A stretch of DNA of 64,000 nt from Albula goreensis (GCA_022829145.1 CM040764.1:17818361-17882360), one strand, 5' to 3'; counted from the first letter of the stretch, positions 13,201 to 26,088 are shown. Notes: a model not told the origin generated them from the letters alone. Translations and numbers: made by a program.

Positions 13201-13700
13201 ATGAGCCAACCCCCTCTTTTTTGGAAACTTTTCCCCTTTCCTCTGTCTCTCTCTCACACACGGTTACCCGGCCCACTTCCTTAGAAAAGAAACTTTATCA
13301 CACACCCCTTTTGCCACCGCCACGACCAGAACTTCCCACTGCAATTAGTTATAAAAACTTTTCAGCACTGTCACACGTGGGCTGGTTTTTAAAGAGCTAT
13401 ACCCCCCATCCCACGTGGTAAGGGGGCTATTGAGTCGTCACGGACCCCCTGAATGATCGCCGAAAAATAAGGCGGTCCAGACAATAGCTCGTCTTGATTA
13501 ATTCAATTCTTTCAGGACCTCGCACCGTCGTCCGGGCAGCTCCACACAATCGCCGCTTTGATTGTCGGACAAATGCTTTCCCTTTCCCTCATCCGCAAAA
13601 TCCCAAAAAAAGTTTTTGTCACCGATCTTTTTCATCCCCCTCACAGGCTTTCTGGTAAGCTCAACCCCTTCTCCCCCCCGATTCTTTCCACACAAAAACA
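13200..13700. promoter_or_regulatory. CpG-bearing promoter-flanking DNA
   Basis: CpG dinucleotides are frequent (for example CGTCGTCCGGGC near 13527 and GATCGCCG near 13457) compared with the CpG-poor DNA further left. It lies just inside the intron downstream of the first exon proposed at 13.77 kb, as is usual for a CpG promoter that extends past its first exon. Confidence 0.35.
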
Positions 13701-13769
13701 CGCAGAGTACATCGGTAGGGCTAGATCAGACATGGACACAGGAAAAAGACTGGGTTAAAAAACACTGAC

Positions 13770-13811
13770 CTGATCAGCAGTGGAAGCTGCATTGGTGTTG
13801 GATTCTGACAT
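13770..13811 (-). CDS. Candidate first coding exon (MSESNTNAASTADQ)
   Basis: On the minus strand an ATG (13811-13809) in a moderate Kozak context (ATC before ATG, T after) opens 14 codons, MSESNTNAASTADQ, ending exactly at the splice donor GTCAGTG (13769). The exon ends in phase 0. Upstream lies a long purine-rich, CpG-containing leader (GAGA repeats, GGAGGCGGAGAGG) typical of vertebrate 5' UTRs. The gene body would lie to the left, beyond the window or in exons I could not detect. Ser/Thr/Asn/Ala-rich N-termini occur in many transcription and RNA-binding factors; I could not match this one to a family. Confidence 0.45.
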
Positions 13812-14580
13812 GATTTGATAGTGCCCAGTGGTTCTCTCGTTTCCACTCTTGAGTCCCTCATTCACACCTTCTCTTTTCGCTTCCGCAGAGAGGAGGGGAG
13901 GAAAAAAAAAGAACACCCTCCTTTCGCCCTGGGTTGATTAATGCCTGAATTATTTTCACCTCATTTCATCTGATGGAGTTCTCTGTTTCCTCTCCGCCTC
14001 CCTCAATCATTCAGCATGGAAGGCTCCCCTCTCGCTCACTCGCTTGCTCACTCTCTACCTCTCTCTCTCTCTCTCTCTCTCCCTCTCTCTCCTCCCTCTC
14101 TATATCCCTTTTCTGCTCTACTTCAAGATTTCAAAAAACAGCCCCCCCCAAAGCCCCCCTCCTATTCTAAAAAAGACAGGAGAGATCCACAGCCTTTGCC
14201 TCTACCTCCACAATGAATGGAGTCGTTGTCATTCTGGCACCTTATTGAATACAGAGTGAGGGGGCTGCTAGTTTGCTGCCTGGAGGCTGCTGCCAAGCTT
14301 GCTTAAGAGATTTAAAGTAGTGAGGAGCTGGGTGCTTCCACAGAGCTCACTTCCTTCTCTGTCTCTTCATTTCTTCCCCTTGTTTTCAAAGCGGTTGCAC
14401 CCAGACCACCAACGCTCCCATTCACAAACACTTGACTCTCAAATCCTTGTCTCTTGACACTGCCAACTCGCCCTCTAGGTACTGCCGGAGACATAAAAAG
14501 ACGACGCACTCTCCTCCCTGTCTGCCCCCAGCGTATCAGTGCGATCCCACCCTTCCAGAGCCTGAAATTCATGGGCTGTC
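13812..14580 (-). promoter_or_regulatory. Putative 5' UTR and promoter of the 13.8-kb exon
   Basis: Minus-strand purine-rich leader with a GA microsatellite (14050-14103), stretches of G, and scattered CpG. It is depleted of transposon sequence. Composition and position next to an ATG exon with a donor suggest a TSS between about 13.9 and 14.5 kb; no TATA box stands out. Confidence 0.4.
14050..14103. repeat. CT/GA microsatellite
   Basis: Mostly uninterrupted CT dinucleotides on the plus strand (GA on minus). GA tracts are common near promoters and are often polymorphic. Confidence 0.9.
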
Positions 14581-14599
14581 TTTAGCATTTAGGAAGGGA

Positions 14600-16450
14600 G
14601 GGTCCCTGTTCTTAATCACAGATAAGGGTCTATGGCAGGGGCAGTTATGGCAAAGTTACTGTTTGCTGAAATAAAACTGTAATTGAGGAATAAAAGTGTA
14701 AGATTTGGCCCATCGCAAAAGGAACTCACAAAAGGAGCTCTTGTGTCAGTCACCCACAGAGCACTCTGTCAGGGGTGTCAGAAGTTAACAGACATCTGCC
14801 AAGGCCTCTAATGAGAATTTGATTGTGGACTACAACAGTGACGCTGGATGAATAGACTGAAAGTGGTAATGTGACAGGTTTCAGGAAACGTCTGCTGTTT
14901 CTTGGAGGTCTGAGGAAACAGAACTAAATTGTAAATTTGATAATGACATGTATGTACTGACTTTTAAAGCAGGGGGACAATGTACCAACAGTTGTATTTA
15001 TGATTAAATGAGAAAGGTTTTGTTTGTACTGTTGGTTTCCCATGTGTTCGACAACTGAAACTATCACTTGGTCTTATGAGGAAAACGGGTTGCAAAGACA
15101 TTTTGTGCAAGTATAAATTATGATCATTTCGAACAGACATATAAACTTGGTCATGTGTGTCAAACTCTCCTGCCAGTGTTTTTCTTTACCATCCAGATCA
15201 GCCCGCTGCAATTTAAATATCCTGTCAGCAAACAGAGGATAGGCAAGGTGATGCAAATGTTCTTGTTTATTTGGTAAAAAACCTCAGCTCATAAATGTAT
15301 GGTAGACAAACAATAATGCTGTGCAGGAGTAACCTTCATTGCTGAAATGGTTGTGGATCTTTGCTTGTTACATGTGTGCCCGGTGCATTTGTTTTTGTCA
15401 ATTCGAGAGCATGATCAGTTGCCAGCCTTGTGGCTTACCTGAAATTGATTAATTGAATGTAATGTTAACATGTGAGTCATTGTGGGCCAACTTATTGACA
15501 GGTGTGCTGTCTCAGGGGGAGGGGTTTTTGGCAACCATTTGTAAAATGGCATAAAAATGTTTGTAGCCTTTCTAAAGAAATGTTTTTAAATGATTTTGAA
15601 ATGAAATTGTAACCGGTTACATGAACTTAAGTATATTGGTATTGTCAAGCTTAACATCAAATAAACCCCTTTTTTTAATATATTTTGGCTCTGATGGTTT
15701 AAGAAAAACCCTATGCTATTGTACGAGGCAACGGCCAGCTTCGTGACAAATGCAGTTGGCGAAATGTTTTGCAGTGATGGTTTTGCAAGGCTTGATGGGT
15801 TCCGGTACTACGCTGGTCCCTATACGTAACCGAGTGTCAAGCAGTGACAGTAGAACACATCTCATCCTCTGCATCTTTCAGAAGAGCTGCCCCTCTCAAG
15901 GCAAGGACACCTTCAAGCTGAGTGCAAATTGGAAAGTTTCGACTTTTTTGGCTGTAGGGGTATTACCAATTTGGAATAAGTTGGAAGGAGATCCCATCGA
16001 CTGAGAGTACATTTCTGATTACCACAGATCTCTGAGTCTGATGTTGAAACTATTATTACATTGCTATTAAATTATTACGATGTTGCTATCATTAAATAGC
16101 TGAGGAAATTGCACATTGCACAGGTGAGATAATACAGAAGAATCCAGTGTATCATTGCTTTCATTGTACTCATCAGTATTAACCTAAATGTATGTGGCCT
16201 TCACTCCTCTCATGTACACTTTCACTACATAGAAGACATTATCACTGAACCTAAAATAATGCACAGAATTTCACTTTATGATTTGTTTTTATCCAAGCTA
16301 TCTACTCATAATTATGAATTTGATCAATTACAGGTTGTTGAAATATTAATATATTTTTATATCTTTTAAGTAATATTTATTGATTTAGCATTAGAAAATG
16401 AAGATAAAAGAATCATGGAAGAGTGGGTCTGAGTGATCTGAGTTTGGTTC
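14600..16450. other. Non-coding DNA, no gene seen
   Basis: AT-rich with a few short frames. The frame at 15750-16004 (plus) sits in a block with several CpGs that may be an old repeat; it has no domain and no matching donor. Confidence 0.5.
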
Positions 16451-16479
16451 TCCAGGCACTGCACCCCATCTCTGCGTCC

Positions 16480-16760
16480 CTCAATCTGTTGCAAACATGG
16501 GGACTGCCTGAACCAGATGCCCCCAGGAGGGGCCGGTCTCGCTCCCAGCCTCCGGGACAACCGTCCACGGAGGGGACAACGCGCTGGGTCCGCAGAGCGA
16601 ATGAAAGATGCGCAGAGCTGCGGCGGGTCGCGCACACAAGGCGACGCCATGAGCGTGGCGATGGGGCAGTCTGACACTGCAGGCCATTAGAGGCACAACG
16701 GGGGCCGGAGCCAACCCCCATTAGTCAGACACAAGGGAGTATGCACGCGGCATAATAGGT
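16480..16760. promoter_or_regulatory. Short CpG-island-like block
   Basis: The most CpG-dense stretch in the left half (GCGGCGGGTCGCGC, GGCGACGCC, GTGGCGATGG), embedded in AT-rich DNA. Long open frames on both strands here are a by-product of GC content. It could be a promoter of an unannotated transcript, an alternative promoter of the left-lying gene, or an orphan CpG island. I saw no convincing donor next to it; GTAGGT at about 16820 (plus) is the nearest. Confidence 0.4.
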
Positions 16761-17923
16761 CAGATTTAATGAGAATTTCGCACTGTGGTATTTTGACTGG
16801 GGAGAATCAGCAGCAGAATGGTAGGTATTGTGTGTAAGGACTGCGCCTAGAAAAGACACAAAAGCACATTAAAAACACAGAGGGATCCATTTCAAGCTGT
16901 CTGCTGCAAATCACTTCCCCTAATTGGCCAGTTTATTTCTGGTATTTAGGTCCAATTAAGGAACACATATGCCAAGTTTTTTAATTGCCTAGGTCTGTTC
17001 AAATGTTCAGATTTTTTAAATTTTTAATTATTTTTTAAACAAGTATTCAGTATGAACCAATCTCACAGGTTGATTTCTTTTCAACCTCAGATCAAGTGGC
17101 TGATCTGTACATGGATCCCATGGCCACAGGTGGGCGCCTCAGGCAGGCGCCGGGAGGTGGGTGGGGATGATGTGGGGAAGAGGTCAACCTGCAGGGCCCA
17201 GTCCACCGCCCGCCTTGTTCAATGGGGCACCCTTAGGAGTGTAGGCAGCAGCGGTGCTAAGAATACGAGCAGGCAGACATAGGATATGACTAGCCTCAGT
17301 GCCTCTCTAGTTACTGGACACTGGATATGGAAGTAGTGGTGGGAGTGGGGGGAGGGGCGGTGGGGGGTTCTTAAATGGGATTCAATGGCTTCCAAGGTAT
17401 TTATGAATGGTCAGCTTGCGGGCTGTGAATGAGCTGGCGGACAGTGCTAGGGAAGCCCTGTTGCTATAGAAATCGGGGTTGGCCTGGTGAGAGATGGAGA
17501 AGGGGTGCCAAACACAAGGGGGCCATTTTGTCTAAAAACCTGGGAGTTGCAGGTTTGCCTGACTGGTTTACATTTTCACGTGAATCTGCGGGCAGGTGAG
17601 GGAATTTCTTTACTCAAAGCTACATCTTTCATCACTCCTTGAACTCACTGAACTCTTACTCATGATGAAAATTCTTTTTGAACTGCTCATTTACATACAT
17701 GCAAACCTGTAAGGTTGTTCTTCTACATTTTTAAATGTACTCCATGTCATGGAATGGTTATGTTAACACATACAGTACATATTTGAATGAGATCTTATCT
17801 GAATTCCACTGAATGCCAAGATAGAGAGATGACATTGACAACCCACAGTGCAGACATAGCTTTCCAAGGTCTGCAGAAACATGAGAGTGCACATCTCAAA
17901 ACAGTACTAAGAGAGGAGGGGGA

Positions 17924-17936
17924 AACACACACACAC

Positions 17937-17970
<34 letters not shown>
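17924..17970. repeat. CA/TG microsatellite
   Basis: Near-perfect CA dinucleotides interrupted once by GC. Overlapping reading frames here translate the repeat and are not genes. Confidence 0.95.
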
Positions 17971-17973
<3 letters not shown>

Positions 17974-18210
17974 CTGCACACTGTGGCACAAAATGGTCCC
18001 TATGCAGTTTCAAATGAGCTGCCTTAACAAGGTCTTTTCCATTCAGGACACGCTTGCCTCTATTGACAAGCCAAACAAGGGGCTCCAGTGTGGGCTAAAT
18101 TACTACTGCTGACCAAACATGTCACTTTCGCAACTTATTGCCCGCTTTGATGTGCTGTCCGTTTCCCGAGCTTCCACACTTAGTTTGTTGGCAATCTGGA
18201 GCAGCCCCCC

Positions 18211-18255
18211 ATACATACACACACACACACACGCAAACACACACATACGCACACA
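18211..18255. repeat. CA/TG microsatellite, imperfect
   Basis: CA dinucleotides with TA and GC interruptions, about 250 bases from another CA repeat. Confidence 0.9.
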
Positions 18256-19479
18256 GTGAGTGATTGCATACATGTGACTTCCTACCTTTCCCTTCACACA
18301 AGATGGCTGGCCACACATTTGTTCCTTTTCTATAGTGTTGCATGAGGTTGTGTTTTACACGCATATGCAGGCATTGAATTAAAAATGGCAAATAATTCTA
18401 GTAAATACAGTGTTCATGACAGCCAAGAGAAATGGAATCCCCTATTCATAGTATCATAAGAGTTGACTTACTTTCCAAAACGGGAAAGCTGAAACAGGCT
18501 CAGAGTTCTAAATTTGCTCTGGGTGCAACTTATGTAACCGTTACTCTAGACCCTATGACAAAATACTAAATTCTATTTTGTGATATACACAAACAATGAG
18601 GTAATTTCGCTTGCCTTACAGCACTATGCACTCAAATAAAATAAATTCCATCTTCTAGTACATGTGCAGTGCATGATGGGATTGAAGTAATGAATCATCA
18701 AAGAAACTTTTTAAACTCTTATTCACACTCCATTTCCGGTTGAAATTCATTGACTGGAGTTTCCCAGAACAGGGGAATGAATCTTGTCCTCTCCCTCGCG
18801 TGCCTTTTTATACCATGGGTCCTGAAGACGGGCCCTTTGAGAGCTTCACCGTGATGGGCCGCTCGGTGGCCAGCTGGCAGAGGAAGTGCGCCCTTGGCAT
18901 TGCTGAAAAGGCTTACACAAGACAATATCACTTACTCCATGGCCACTGAGGACTTCTGCTCAAACTGTTGGTAAAACATTCAGAAACTATTTGGGAAGCC
19001 ATTTAATTCATGGAAAACATAAAGGAAACGGATCCTCACAGTGGCAATAAGAGCAGTTTCTGTTCTGACGAGGTTTAATGCAGAATAGCATAAGCTGAAT
19101 ATTTACATAAGATTAAACACTTTTCTGCCTTTAAAAGTCATAGCTCTGATTTTACAACTTGAAGCTAAATTGCCCATGTGGAGTAAATTAAATTTAAGGC
19201 AGAAATTGACATTTTTCTGCCGCACTCAAGAATATTAAATCCTCTAGTAGAGATGACCGACAGGGCTACCACAGTACATCTTTCTACATTTATGTATCTG
19301 TCCTTTACAGCAATTGATTTAATAGTTAATCACTCTCAATTATGTTTCTCCATTACAATTAGAAGGCATACAAGTCTTTAAATTGAAACAGTATTTTCCT
19401 GTAATGTCTGAGCACACCCTGGAGGTTTTTAAGCAGCGAATGGAGATGGAATAAGAGTATTCCTTAAAAAAAGCATGTT

Positions 19480-20030
19480 ATGGCACCATCATTAGGGCTC
19501 GGCTTTTCAGAATCGCTTTCCAATTTGTTTTTCTACTCCAGGAAACAGTGTCTAATTATCAGGATTGGTTTTTGTTCCATTTCCTTTGTGATGGAAAGCG
19601 AAGCCGAACGGCTCCAAAGAATCTTTGGACAGCAAGGGAAGACAGACACCATGACGGGGTCAAAGCCCCCTCCACTGCCACAATTTCGCCTCTTTGTTTG
19701 GGCAACAAAAGGGCACATTTATCGAGCGGTGGGGCGACAGCGACTTCCTGCGCGCTTCCTCCAGTTTGCCCGTGACGTTTTGCCTGGGCCGCGGCAGCTT
19801 TCAGGGACCCGGGAACGCGATTTAAAAACGGTTGGGTTAACCTGAAGTTTCCATGATAATTTCTCCCCCTCCATAATTTAGCTGGAGGGACCCCAGCTGT
19901 TAGTTCTTTTATAAATAGCATGTAGCGCGGATCCCCTCCAGGGAGAATGGGGCTCGGCGGAGTAACTTGGGCACAAATCGACCCGGAAAAAGCACACAAC
20001 GTACACATTTCCACAAACATATGGGGCCAT
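19480..20030. promoter_or_regulatory. Candidate conserved regulatory block
   Basis: Balanced composition with retained CpGs, a homeobox-type TAATTATC (about 19552-19560), GC-box-like runs, and open frames on both strands caused by few stops. The lack of repeats and the neighbouring similar blocks suggest a cluster of conserved non-coding elements. No coding assignment can be supported. Confidence 0.25.
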
Positions 20031-21649
20031 TGCTGGGGAGGAGAGCAAGGTACATGTGACTCCGGTTTGCTTCACGTGGACTGAACAATGAGCAAATCAA
20101 GGGGAGCAACATCCTTTTCGAAAGCTACAAAAAAGTCAATTAATATGCTTGCTTTGCAGTGAAAACAAAAACATACCAATTTCTCTGTACTAAACATGTT
20201 TGTCCAAAAGGTCAGAAAAAAAAAAAAAACAAACAATCTATAATGTGCACAGATGTTAAGGAATTCAAAACTGTGCTCATGGTGCATTTAGCTTCAATGC
20301 AAGGTCGAAAGCCGCCTTTATGGACATACGGAAGAGGTTGTGGAGGCTGTCTTTGTTTGGCCAAGAGTCATTTCCAGTAATGATAACATGTGAGCATACT
20401 CGGAATTGGGACCTGAGGAGGGGTGACAGTGACACACGGGATGTATCAACTTTAAAAAACAGAAGAGGGCAATGTCTCCCAGCCCAAACAAATGAAAACA
20501 TTTCCCCCAAATTTCCAGCGGTGCTAAATGTCATCTTCCCGTGACTTTGGTTAGTATTTCGGTAAAACCACCACTTAGTCAGAGGGACTACACGCACCCG
20601 GTTAAACTTAAATACTTTAACTGTGACGATTTTCTTTCGAACACAATGCAACCCGATTTGAAAAGGTGGGGAAGTGTTTTCTCTTTCTCCCAGTGAAACC
20701 TTAGCAAACCCATCAAAGTGATAAATAATGGGGGGATGCCTCGGGAGACCCTGAGAACTGCAGACCCCCCCTCATCCCATGCCTGTATCTCCCTTTCAGG
20801 AGACAAGGGGGCGAGCAGCCCGAGCTTAAGCGCAACAAATTACCTAAATATGGGGTGAAAAGGCCTTGAATGACTTCAATTCAGCTGCTAAAAATACTAA
20901 TAATAAAAAGACAGGAATCATGAAGATTTAGATTGCAGGTCGATCAATGGCACGTTAATTTGCAGTCCATAATTTCAAGAACGGGGGGGGGGAAGTGGAC
21001 CTTTTTCTTTTGTTAGACTTTGCCTTTTTTTGGTATGTGAAGGGGGGCACTTGGGGGGGTTAAATAGAAGAGAGAGAGGAAGAAAACAGAAAACGAAATT
21101 TTCAGCCTGACCAGTTCCCCAAAATGAAATCTAAAGGCAGAAACTGAATGGAGCCTTTTGCCGAGGACGTTTTTAAAGGAAGCGCAGCAGTGGACGTGTT
21201 TGGCATTTGGTGGCCCTTGTCCTCCCATTGTACCTTCTCCACAGTGGCGGCATTTTCCCTGGCCCCACGCTCCACGCTGCTGTACAGTCGGGGCTCAAAC
21301 ATAAACAGAAATCATGTTTGACTGCCCCTTTGGGCCGCCACATCTGTTCCCATGCCCCAGAAGGCAGCACGGTTGCACGGCTACAAAGATGTGAACGCTC
21401 AAGCTAATTCAAGTGAGTGACTGACAGCTCAATATGTTCCTTACATAAGTCTTAAAGCGCCAATGACCTAGAGACAGCCTCATGTTCACCACCCCCATGC
21501 CCACCCCCCTGTACAGAAAGCGTTGCTCCCTTCTGTACTACGCACAATGTACACATGCAAAGCGTTTGCTTGCAGCATACATATTCATGTGCCACTTTAA
21601 GGCACTTTCCTTTAACTTCCACTGCTGCAGCCAATGCCTGAAAGCATTC

Positions 21650-21995
21650 ACGCTTTGCGTTTGTGGCTAGCATTTACGAGGGATGCGAGTTACAATTAAA
21701 CAAAAGAAAGCCTTTTGACAATTAGTCCACCACAGCTGTTGGAGGGGAAATAATTGATTAAACAAACCTCCTGTGTCTCTTCCTGCTGAATTAGTGTATT
21801 CAGGTTTTAACAAAATGCCATCGACTCACAGCACGCCTCTCCCACAACAAAACTAATGGGAAACATTTCCTTTGCTGGCATTTCTGGGAGTTGTTCTGAT
21901 TTTGTTTTTTCTTAAGCATTGCAATTGAACAATTACGTATTCTGCTGCTGATGTGGCTGAAGGAAATGATTATTTTAGGGTCAATTGGCATTGAG
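21650..21995. promoter_or_regulatory. Candidate enhancer with clustered homeobox/POU-like sites
   Basis: In about 350 bases: AATAATTGATTAAACAAA (21750-21767, overlapping homeobox and forkhead-like sites), ACAATTAGTCC, GAATTAGTG, a CAGCTG E-box (about 21734) and GCAATTGAACAATTACG. The area is repeat-free and mixed in composition. This is the pattern of deeply conserved developmental enhancers; conservation itself cannot be seen from one sequence. Confidence 0.3.
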
Positions 21996-22626
21996 GCGAT
22001 AGTTTAACCACACAGCTTAGTTTACATGCCTTATACAATATCTTTTGCACAGATTTTCTGAAAGTCCAAGCAAATATAAAGTTAATATGACCACTGTTAC
22101 AAGAGCAACACCTTTTAAAATCAATTAAACTCAATTTATGTTACCTAAGTACAGTTTTTGTTTCTTCTTCTTGCCTTTGGGGCAAAAGTTACAGGAATCC
22201 TGTTGGAGTCATTTCATGGCACAAAGCTTTGGGAATTTGAGCAGCAATGGCTCGGTCCTGCAGCACAGAAACAGTCCAAGGGATCCAATATTTGTTTCCA
22301 ATTGTTTTCCACTTCACAGAAAACAGCACACATCAGTAGCCCATGGGAATGGCAACATTCTACATTTAGCCTAACTGTGAGGGACAGTTGATTTCAGGCA
22401 TGCAGCAAGTCAGCACAGTGAACAGTAGCTCAACAACTGCTGTTTACAGTCTGAATGTCCGACCATAATTCTATCCTGTATCAATTTACCTCATGGTTAA
22501 GTATAAACAAGCATTACATCATTGCTTTGGTCACATTTCTTTTACATGTCCAAACTATGAGGGTGGAAGAAAAAACAAAAATCAAGTAGCCAGTCTACTC
22601 CAAGTGCACCCCCAAAAGCCTCTTCT

Positions 22627-22647
22627 AAAAAAAAAAAAAAAAAAAAA
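22627..22647. repeat. Poly-A tract
   Basis: Twenty-one consecutive A. It may be the tail of an old retroelement, but no element is recognisable to its left. Confidence 0.85.
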
Positions 22648-25600
22648 GCCAATTAGCTATGGTGTGCAATTAGTTAGCCTTTCATCAGTTGATTATTTCA
22701 CTCTTATATCTACTGATCGCTGCTAATCAAAGCACTGGCTTTGATGTCTGTGACTCAAAGCAAGCCCAGTACAGCCCTCTAATAGCCCCATTTTGCATCC
22801 ACCAAATGTATTATGTCTTCACCGTAAGCTGATAATCACGAGTCACTTACTGTCATGCTGGCTGTGAGTGAGCAGTGTGACCGCGTGCTGTGAGGGAATG
22901 ACGGGCTGGCGAGGGCTGTGCGTAGCTGCAGTTGGACGCTCCTCCTGATGAGGTGCCTCCGACGGTCAATGACAGACACTCTACGAACGCCCTTTCTGCA
23001 GGTCCCCTGGGGCAAATTACAGTGCATTCGCCACAGAGGCTGGCCATGTTTACCGAAGCCATGCAGAGGGGAGGCGCAGTTCAAAGTTTGAGCCGTTACC
23101 TCAGGAAGCCATTGTGTGCCACTAACTTTACTGGAAGGACCGGGCTGGTTATTGATATGGGCACGGAAAGTCAACACACTGTAATGAGGCCCTGAAAATC
23201 TATTTTGGAGATAAGGCCCCTCTTTCAGCGAGCTGAATTGAGGGAACCTAAAGCATCTGCTGCCCAGTGCTGAGGCAATGAGAACTATCCATCACGGCCC
23301 CACATCACAATCACTGTGGCTCCTTCCCAGCATGTGTGAATGACCTTCTCTCTAATGCAGAAGAAGAATATTGATTAGGAGGCATGCCATTATCAGTCCC
23401 ATTAAAATGTGCTCAGATCTGCCAGTCCTCTGACGGTTCCAAAGACTCAAGCCGTTCTCATTAAAAGCAAATGAAAAATTAAACAAGTAAAGCCTTCCTT
23501 ACCAAACAATTTTAAAAGGACATTTAAGGGAAAACTACAAAGGTATATTTTAAAAAGAGCTGTTGACCAGATTGTGTGAATTTAGTTGGCATGTAACATA
23601 ACTTTTCTATTTGTATGCCTACGACCAGAGATGTCATGACATAAAAATCATTCAAGTGGTTTGCAAAGCAGTGTCATTTGGTGATGGGAGGTAGACCAGT
23701 ACCAGTGAAGGGCCAATATCTGAACCCAGGACATCCAGACAACAGCCATCTGAGCCAATCAGATAAGGGGAGGGGAAGCTAGGCCAAGCAGCATTTCACG
23801 TGTTGTTTACTTTTGTGGCTTTTGCCTTTTTTTTTTAGAGTCAACCTATTGGAACCAAACACAATGTTTGCTTTTCCCCCTTTAACCTGCTGTTTTTCAG
23901 CAAGCTAAGCAGAACAGAATTACTGTAAAACTTCCACTTGTTGCAGGGGCATTTATTTGCTTCCAGAACCAAATACAGGCTCTCATTGGGGACTACCCGT
24001 TATTCTATTTGTCACAGCTGCACATCAATTTCCTATAAAACCTCCAACTAACCCCCATCTAGCAGCCAACCCCAATTTTTAAAGATTAACTTCAAGACTC
24101 CATACCAATGCTTTACAATGCTTCAGTCTCTGCTTTTAAATGAACTGTTACTCCAATTCATTCATGAACAGAGTGAAGCATTTTTAAGTCTGGGTCCAGC
24201 AGGCCTCAAGGCCAGGGACATGATAACCATTTCACCTGCTACTCATATCTCTGAGACATGGAGACAAATTATTCCAGACCAAAAAATCCCACCAAACATT
24301 ACTATTTATTCAACCATAAAACTAAAACTTTCAAACTTTGCTCTCCTTATTCCTTAAATGAAGCTCCCCTCACAGAAAAGTAAAACGAAAAGCTTTATGA
24401 AATTTTGAACAGTGATATTATAATTACCACTATTGTGCTTATGATGGTGATGTTGACAAAGATTCCCTCCACATAGCTAATTAAATGCAATCGTAGTACA
24501 AATGCAATTACCTTTCTAAATCAATAATTCATGGACAATGATGATCTTCCTCCTTTCATTTGAGATAATATGCAACAATGGAAGAAAGGGTGTTTGTTCA
24601 AAGGCATTCTGCAAACACGATAGTCCATCACCATAAAAAAACCCCACTACAATAGAGGCTGTTGCAAACAAACAATAAATTCAAGTAAAGCTAAAATAAT
24701 AATAAAAAAAAGATAGCCTATAACAATGTCAACAATATGATATAAAAACCCCGTTGATTCTATGATTAGATCGATCAGGACAGCTTGTCCTTGCATCCCC
24801 CAACAAGAACGTGATTTGACTGACGCACAAGGTTGACGAGTTTTGAAGGCTACCCACTCCTCTGGGATGAGGCTGAAACACTACAGTACAGTATGAGTGG
24901 ATTTAGCGGCAGCATGGTGCCCACTAGAGCATACTCATTTCATTGGAAAGCTCTGGAACAGTAATGGGGAATCATATAGAGTCTCTGGTTCGAGCGAGGT
25001 CAAGGGGGTTTCATGCCGTTACACACAAAGAGGCAGACAGCAGTGAGCGATGTGAAGTCATGACACAGTCATTTGACTTAATAACTGGATGACTGTGGCT
25101 GGCTGAGCTTCTCTTCAGCTGACAAGCCTCTCCCACATGCACACTCAACTTCAAATTGGCCCACTTGCCTTCTTGACTTTCTTTTACCTATGCATACAGT
25201 ATAAGCTACCATAAGGCTGAATTCAGAACACAGGTGAATGAGAAGGTAATGTTAGGTACCCAAGTTACTCATACTAACAACTTTTATAGTTTTCAGTTGA
25301 GAAAACCTAACTATAAGATATTGCTGGTATGCATGGTCTACAGTGACATGGCTTATGTCACCTGAGGCCACGGGCTGCTTGGACAGGTCTATTATGTAAA
25401 CACGATTTTAATTTCAGTGGGGCAATCCTGGAAAAATAAGGGCTGAACAAATAAAGGTAATGCCATTTCGGGAAGCATTGAGGCTGCAACATGAAAAGGA
25501 AGTCATGTGGTAGAAACTATGGTGGTGCTTTGAAATCTCAGATTACTGGTCATTACTGTTTACTAGCCAACACAGTTATAGTTACAGACATGACAGTGGC

Positions 25601-26058
25601 ATCCTAACTGAGGAACTAACTTTCTTGTGATGTTCTGGCCAAACTCAGATCAGTCTCAGCTGATTTGCATAGTCTACATCCTTACACAGTCTATGGAAAA
25701 CTCACAATGATGGGGCAGCACCTGCAGTTTGCCATTCTTTAATGGCAAGACAAACAGGAAAGCAAAGGTAAAGGAAACAATGAATAGTCAGCTGGTGGTC
25801 AACAGCTGCTTGCTCTGATACTCGCTGTTTACTAAATAGCAAGTTTCCATTTCAAATTTGAGGCCTTCCAAGCAAATTCAGTCACAAATATTTTCATGGC
25901 CTATTCAAATTATTGATACAGTACTGACAGGATTTCATTCAAAATTTCATCCAAAAAGTAATTTGGTCGTCTTCAACTCCACAGTGACTGCTTTGTTTCA
26001 CTTGGCCTGGGCTAAACAGATTGAAAACAAAAAAGAAAAAAAGGAAGCTGTGACTCAC

Positions 26059-26088
26059 CAGTATCCCCGCAAACTGTTTTTCCGCCAT
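26059..26088 (-). CDS. Candidate first exon (ATG exon MAEKQFAGIL or untranslated)
   Basis: On the minus strand an ATG (26088-26086) in the context GAACGATGGCGG starts ten codons, MAEKQFAGIL, ending at a strong donor, CTG followed by GTGAGT (26058). The end is phase 0. The upstream 200 bases are CpG-rich and open in reading frame, as in a first exon from a CpG promoter. The ATG may be real or the exon may be 5' UTR spliced to a later start. It could be an upstream promoter of the same gene as the 13.8-kb exon. Confidence 0.4.

Larger units (their letters stand above)
16760..19450. other. Non-coding DNA with CA microsatellites
   Basis: Contains two CA repeats (listed separately) and a GC-rich G-tract region (17120-17380). 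No supported gene. Confidence 0.5.
20030..26050. other. Non-coding DNA with possible enhancer blocks
   Basis: Contains a poly-A run (22627-22647), a CpG-bearing patch (22850-23180) and an element with homeobox sites (listed separately). A tRNA-like segment at about 23690-23770 (minus; TGGGTTCAGATATTGG resembles a B box) may be an old SINE. No gene supported. Confidence 0.45.

Noticed and set aside
16366-16721. Overlapping 77-103-codon frames on both strands
   Set aside because: Explained by high GC content of a CpG-island-like patch; no donor, acceptor or domain.
17787-18391. Frames reading through CA repeats (CVCVCV and THTHTH peptides)
   Set aside because: Translated microsatellite.
20277-20651. 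124-codon minus-strand frame
   Set aside because: No motif, overlaps other frames; more consistent with non-coding DNA.
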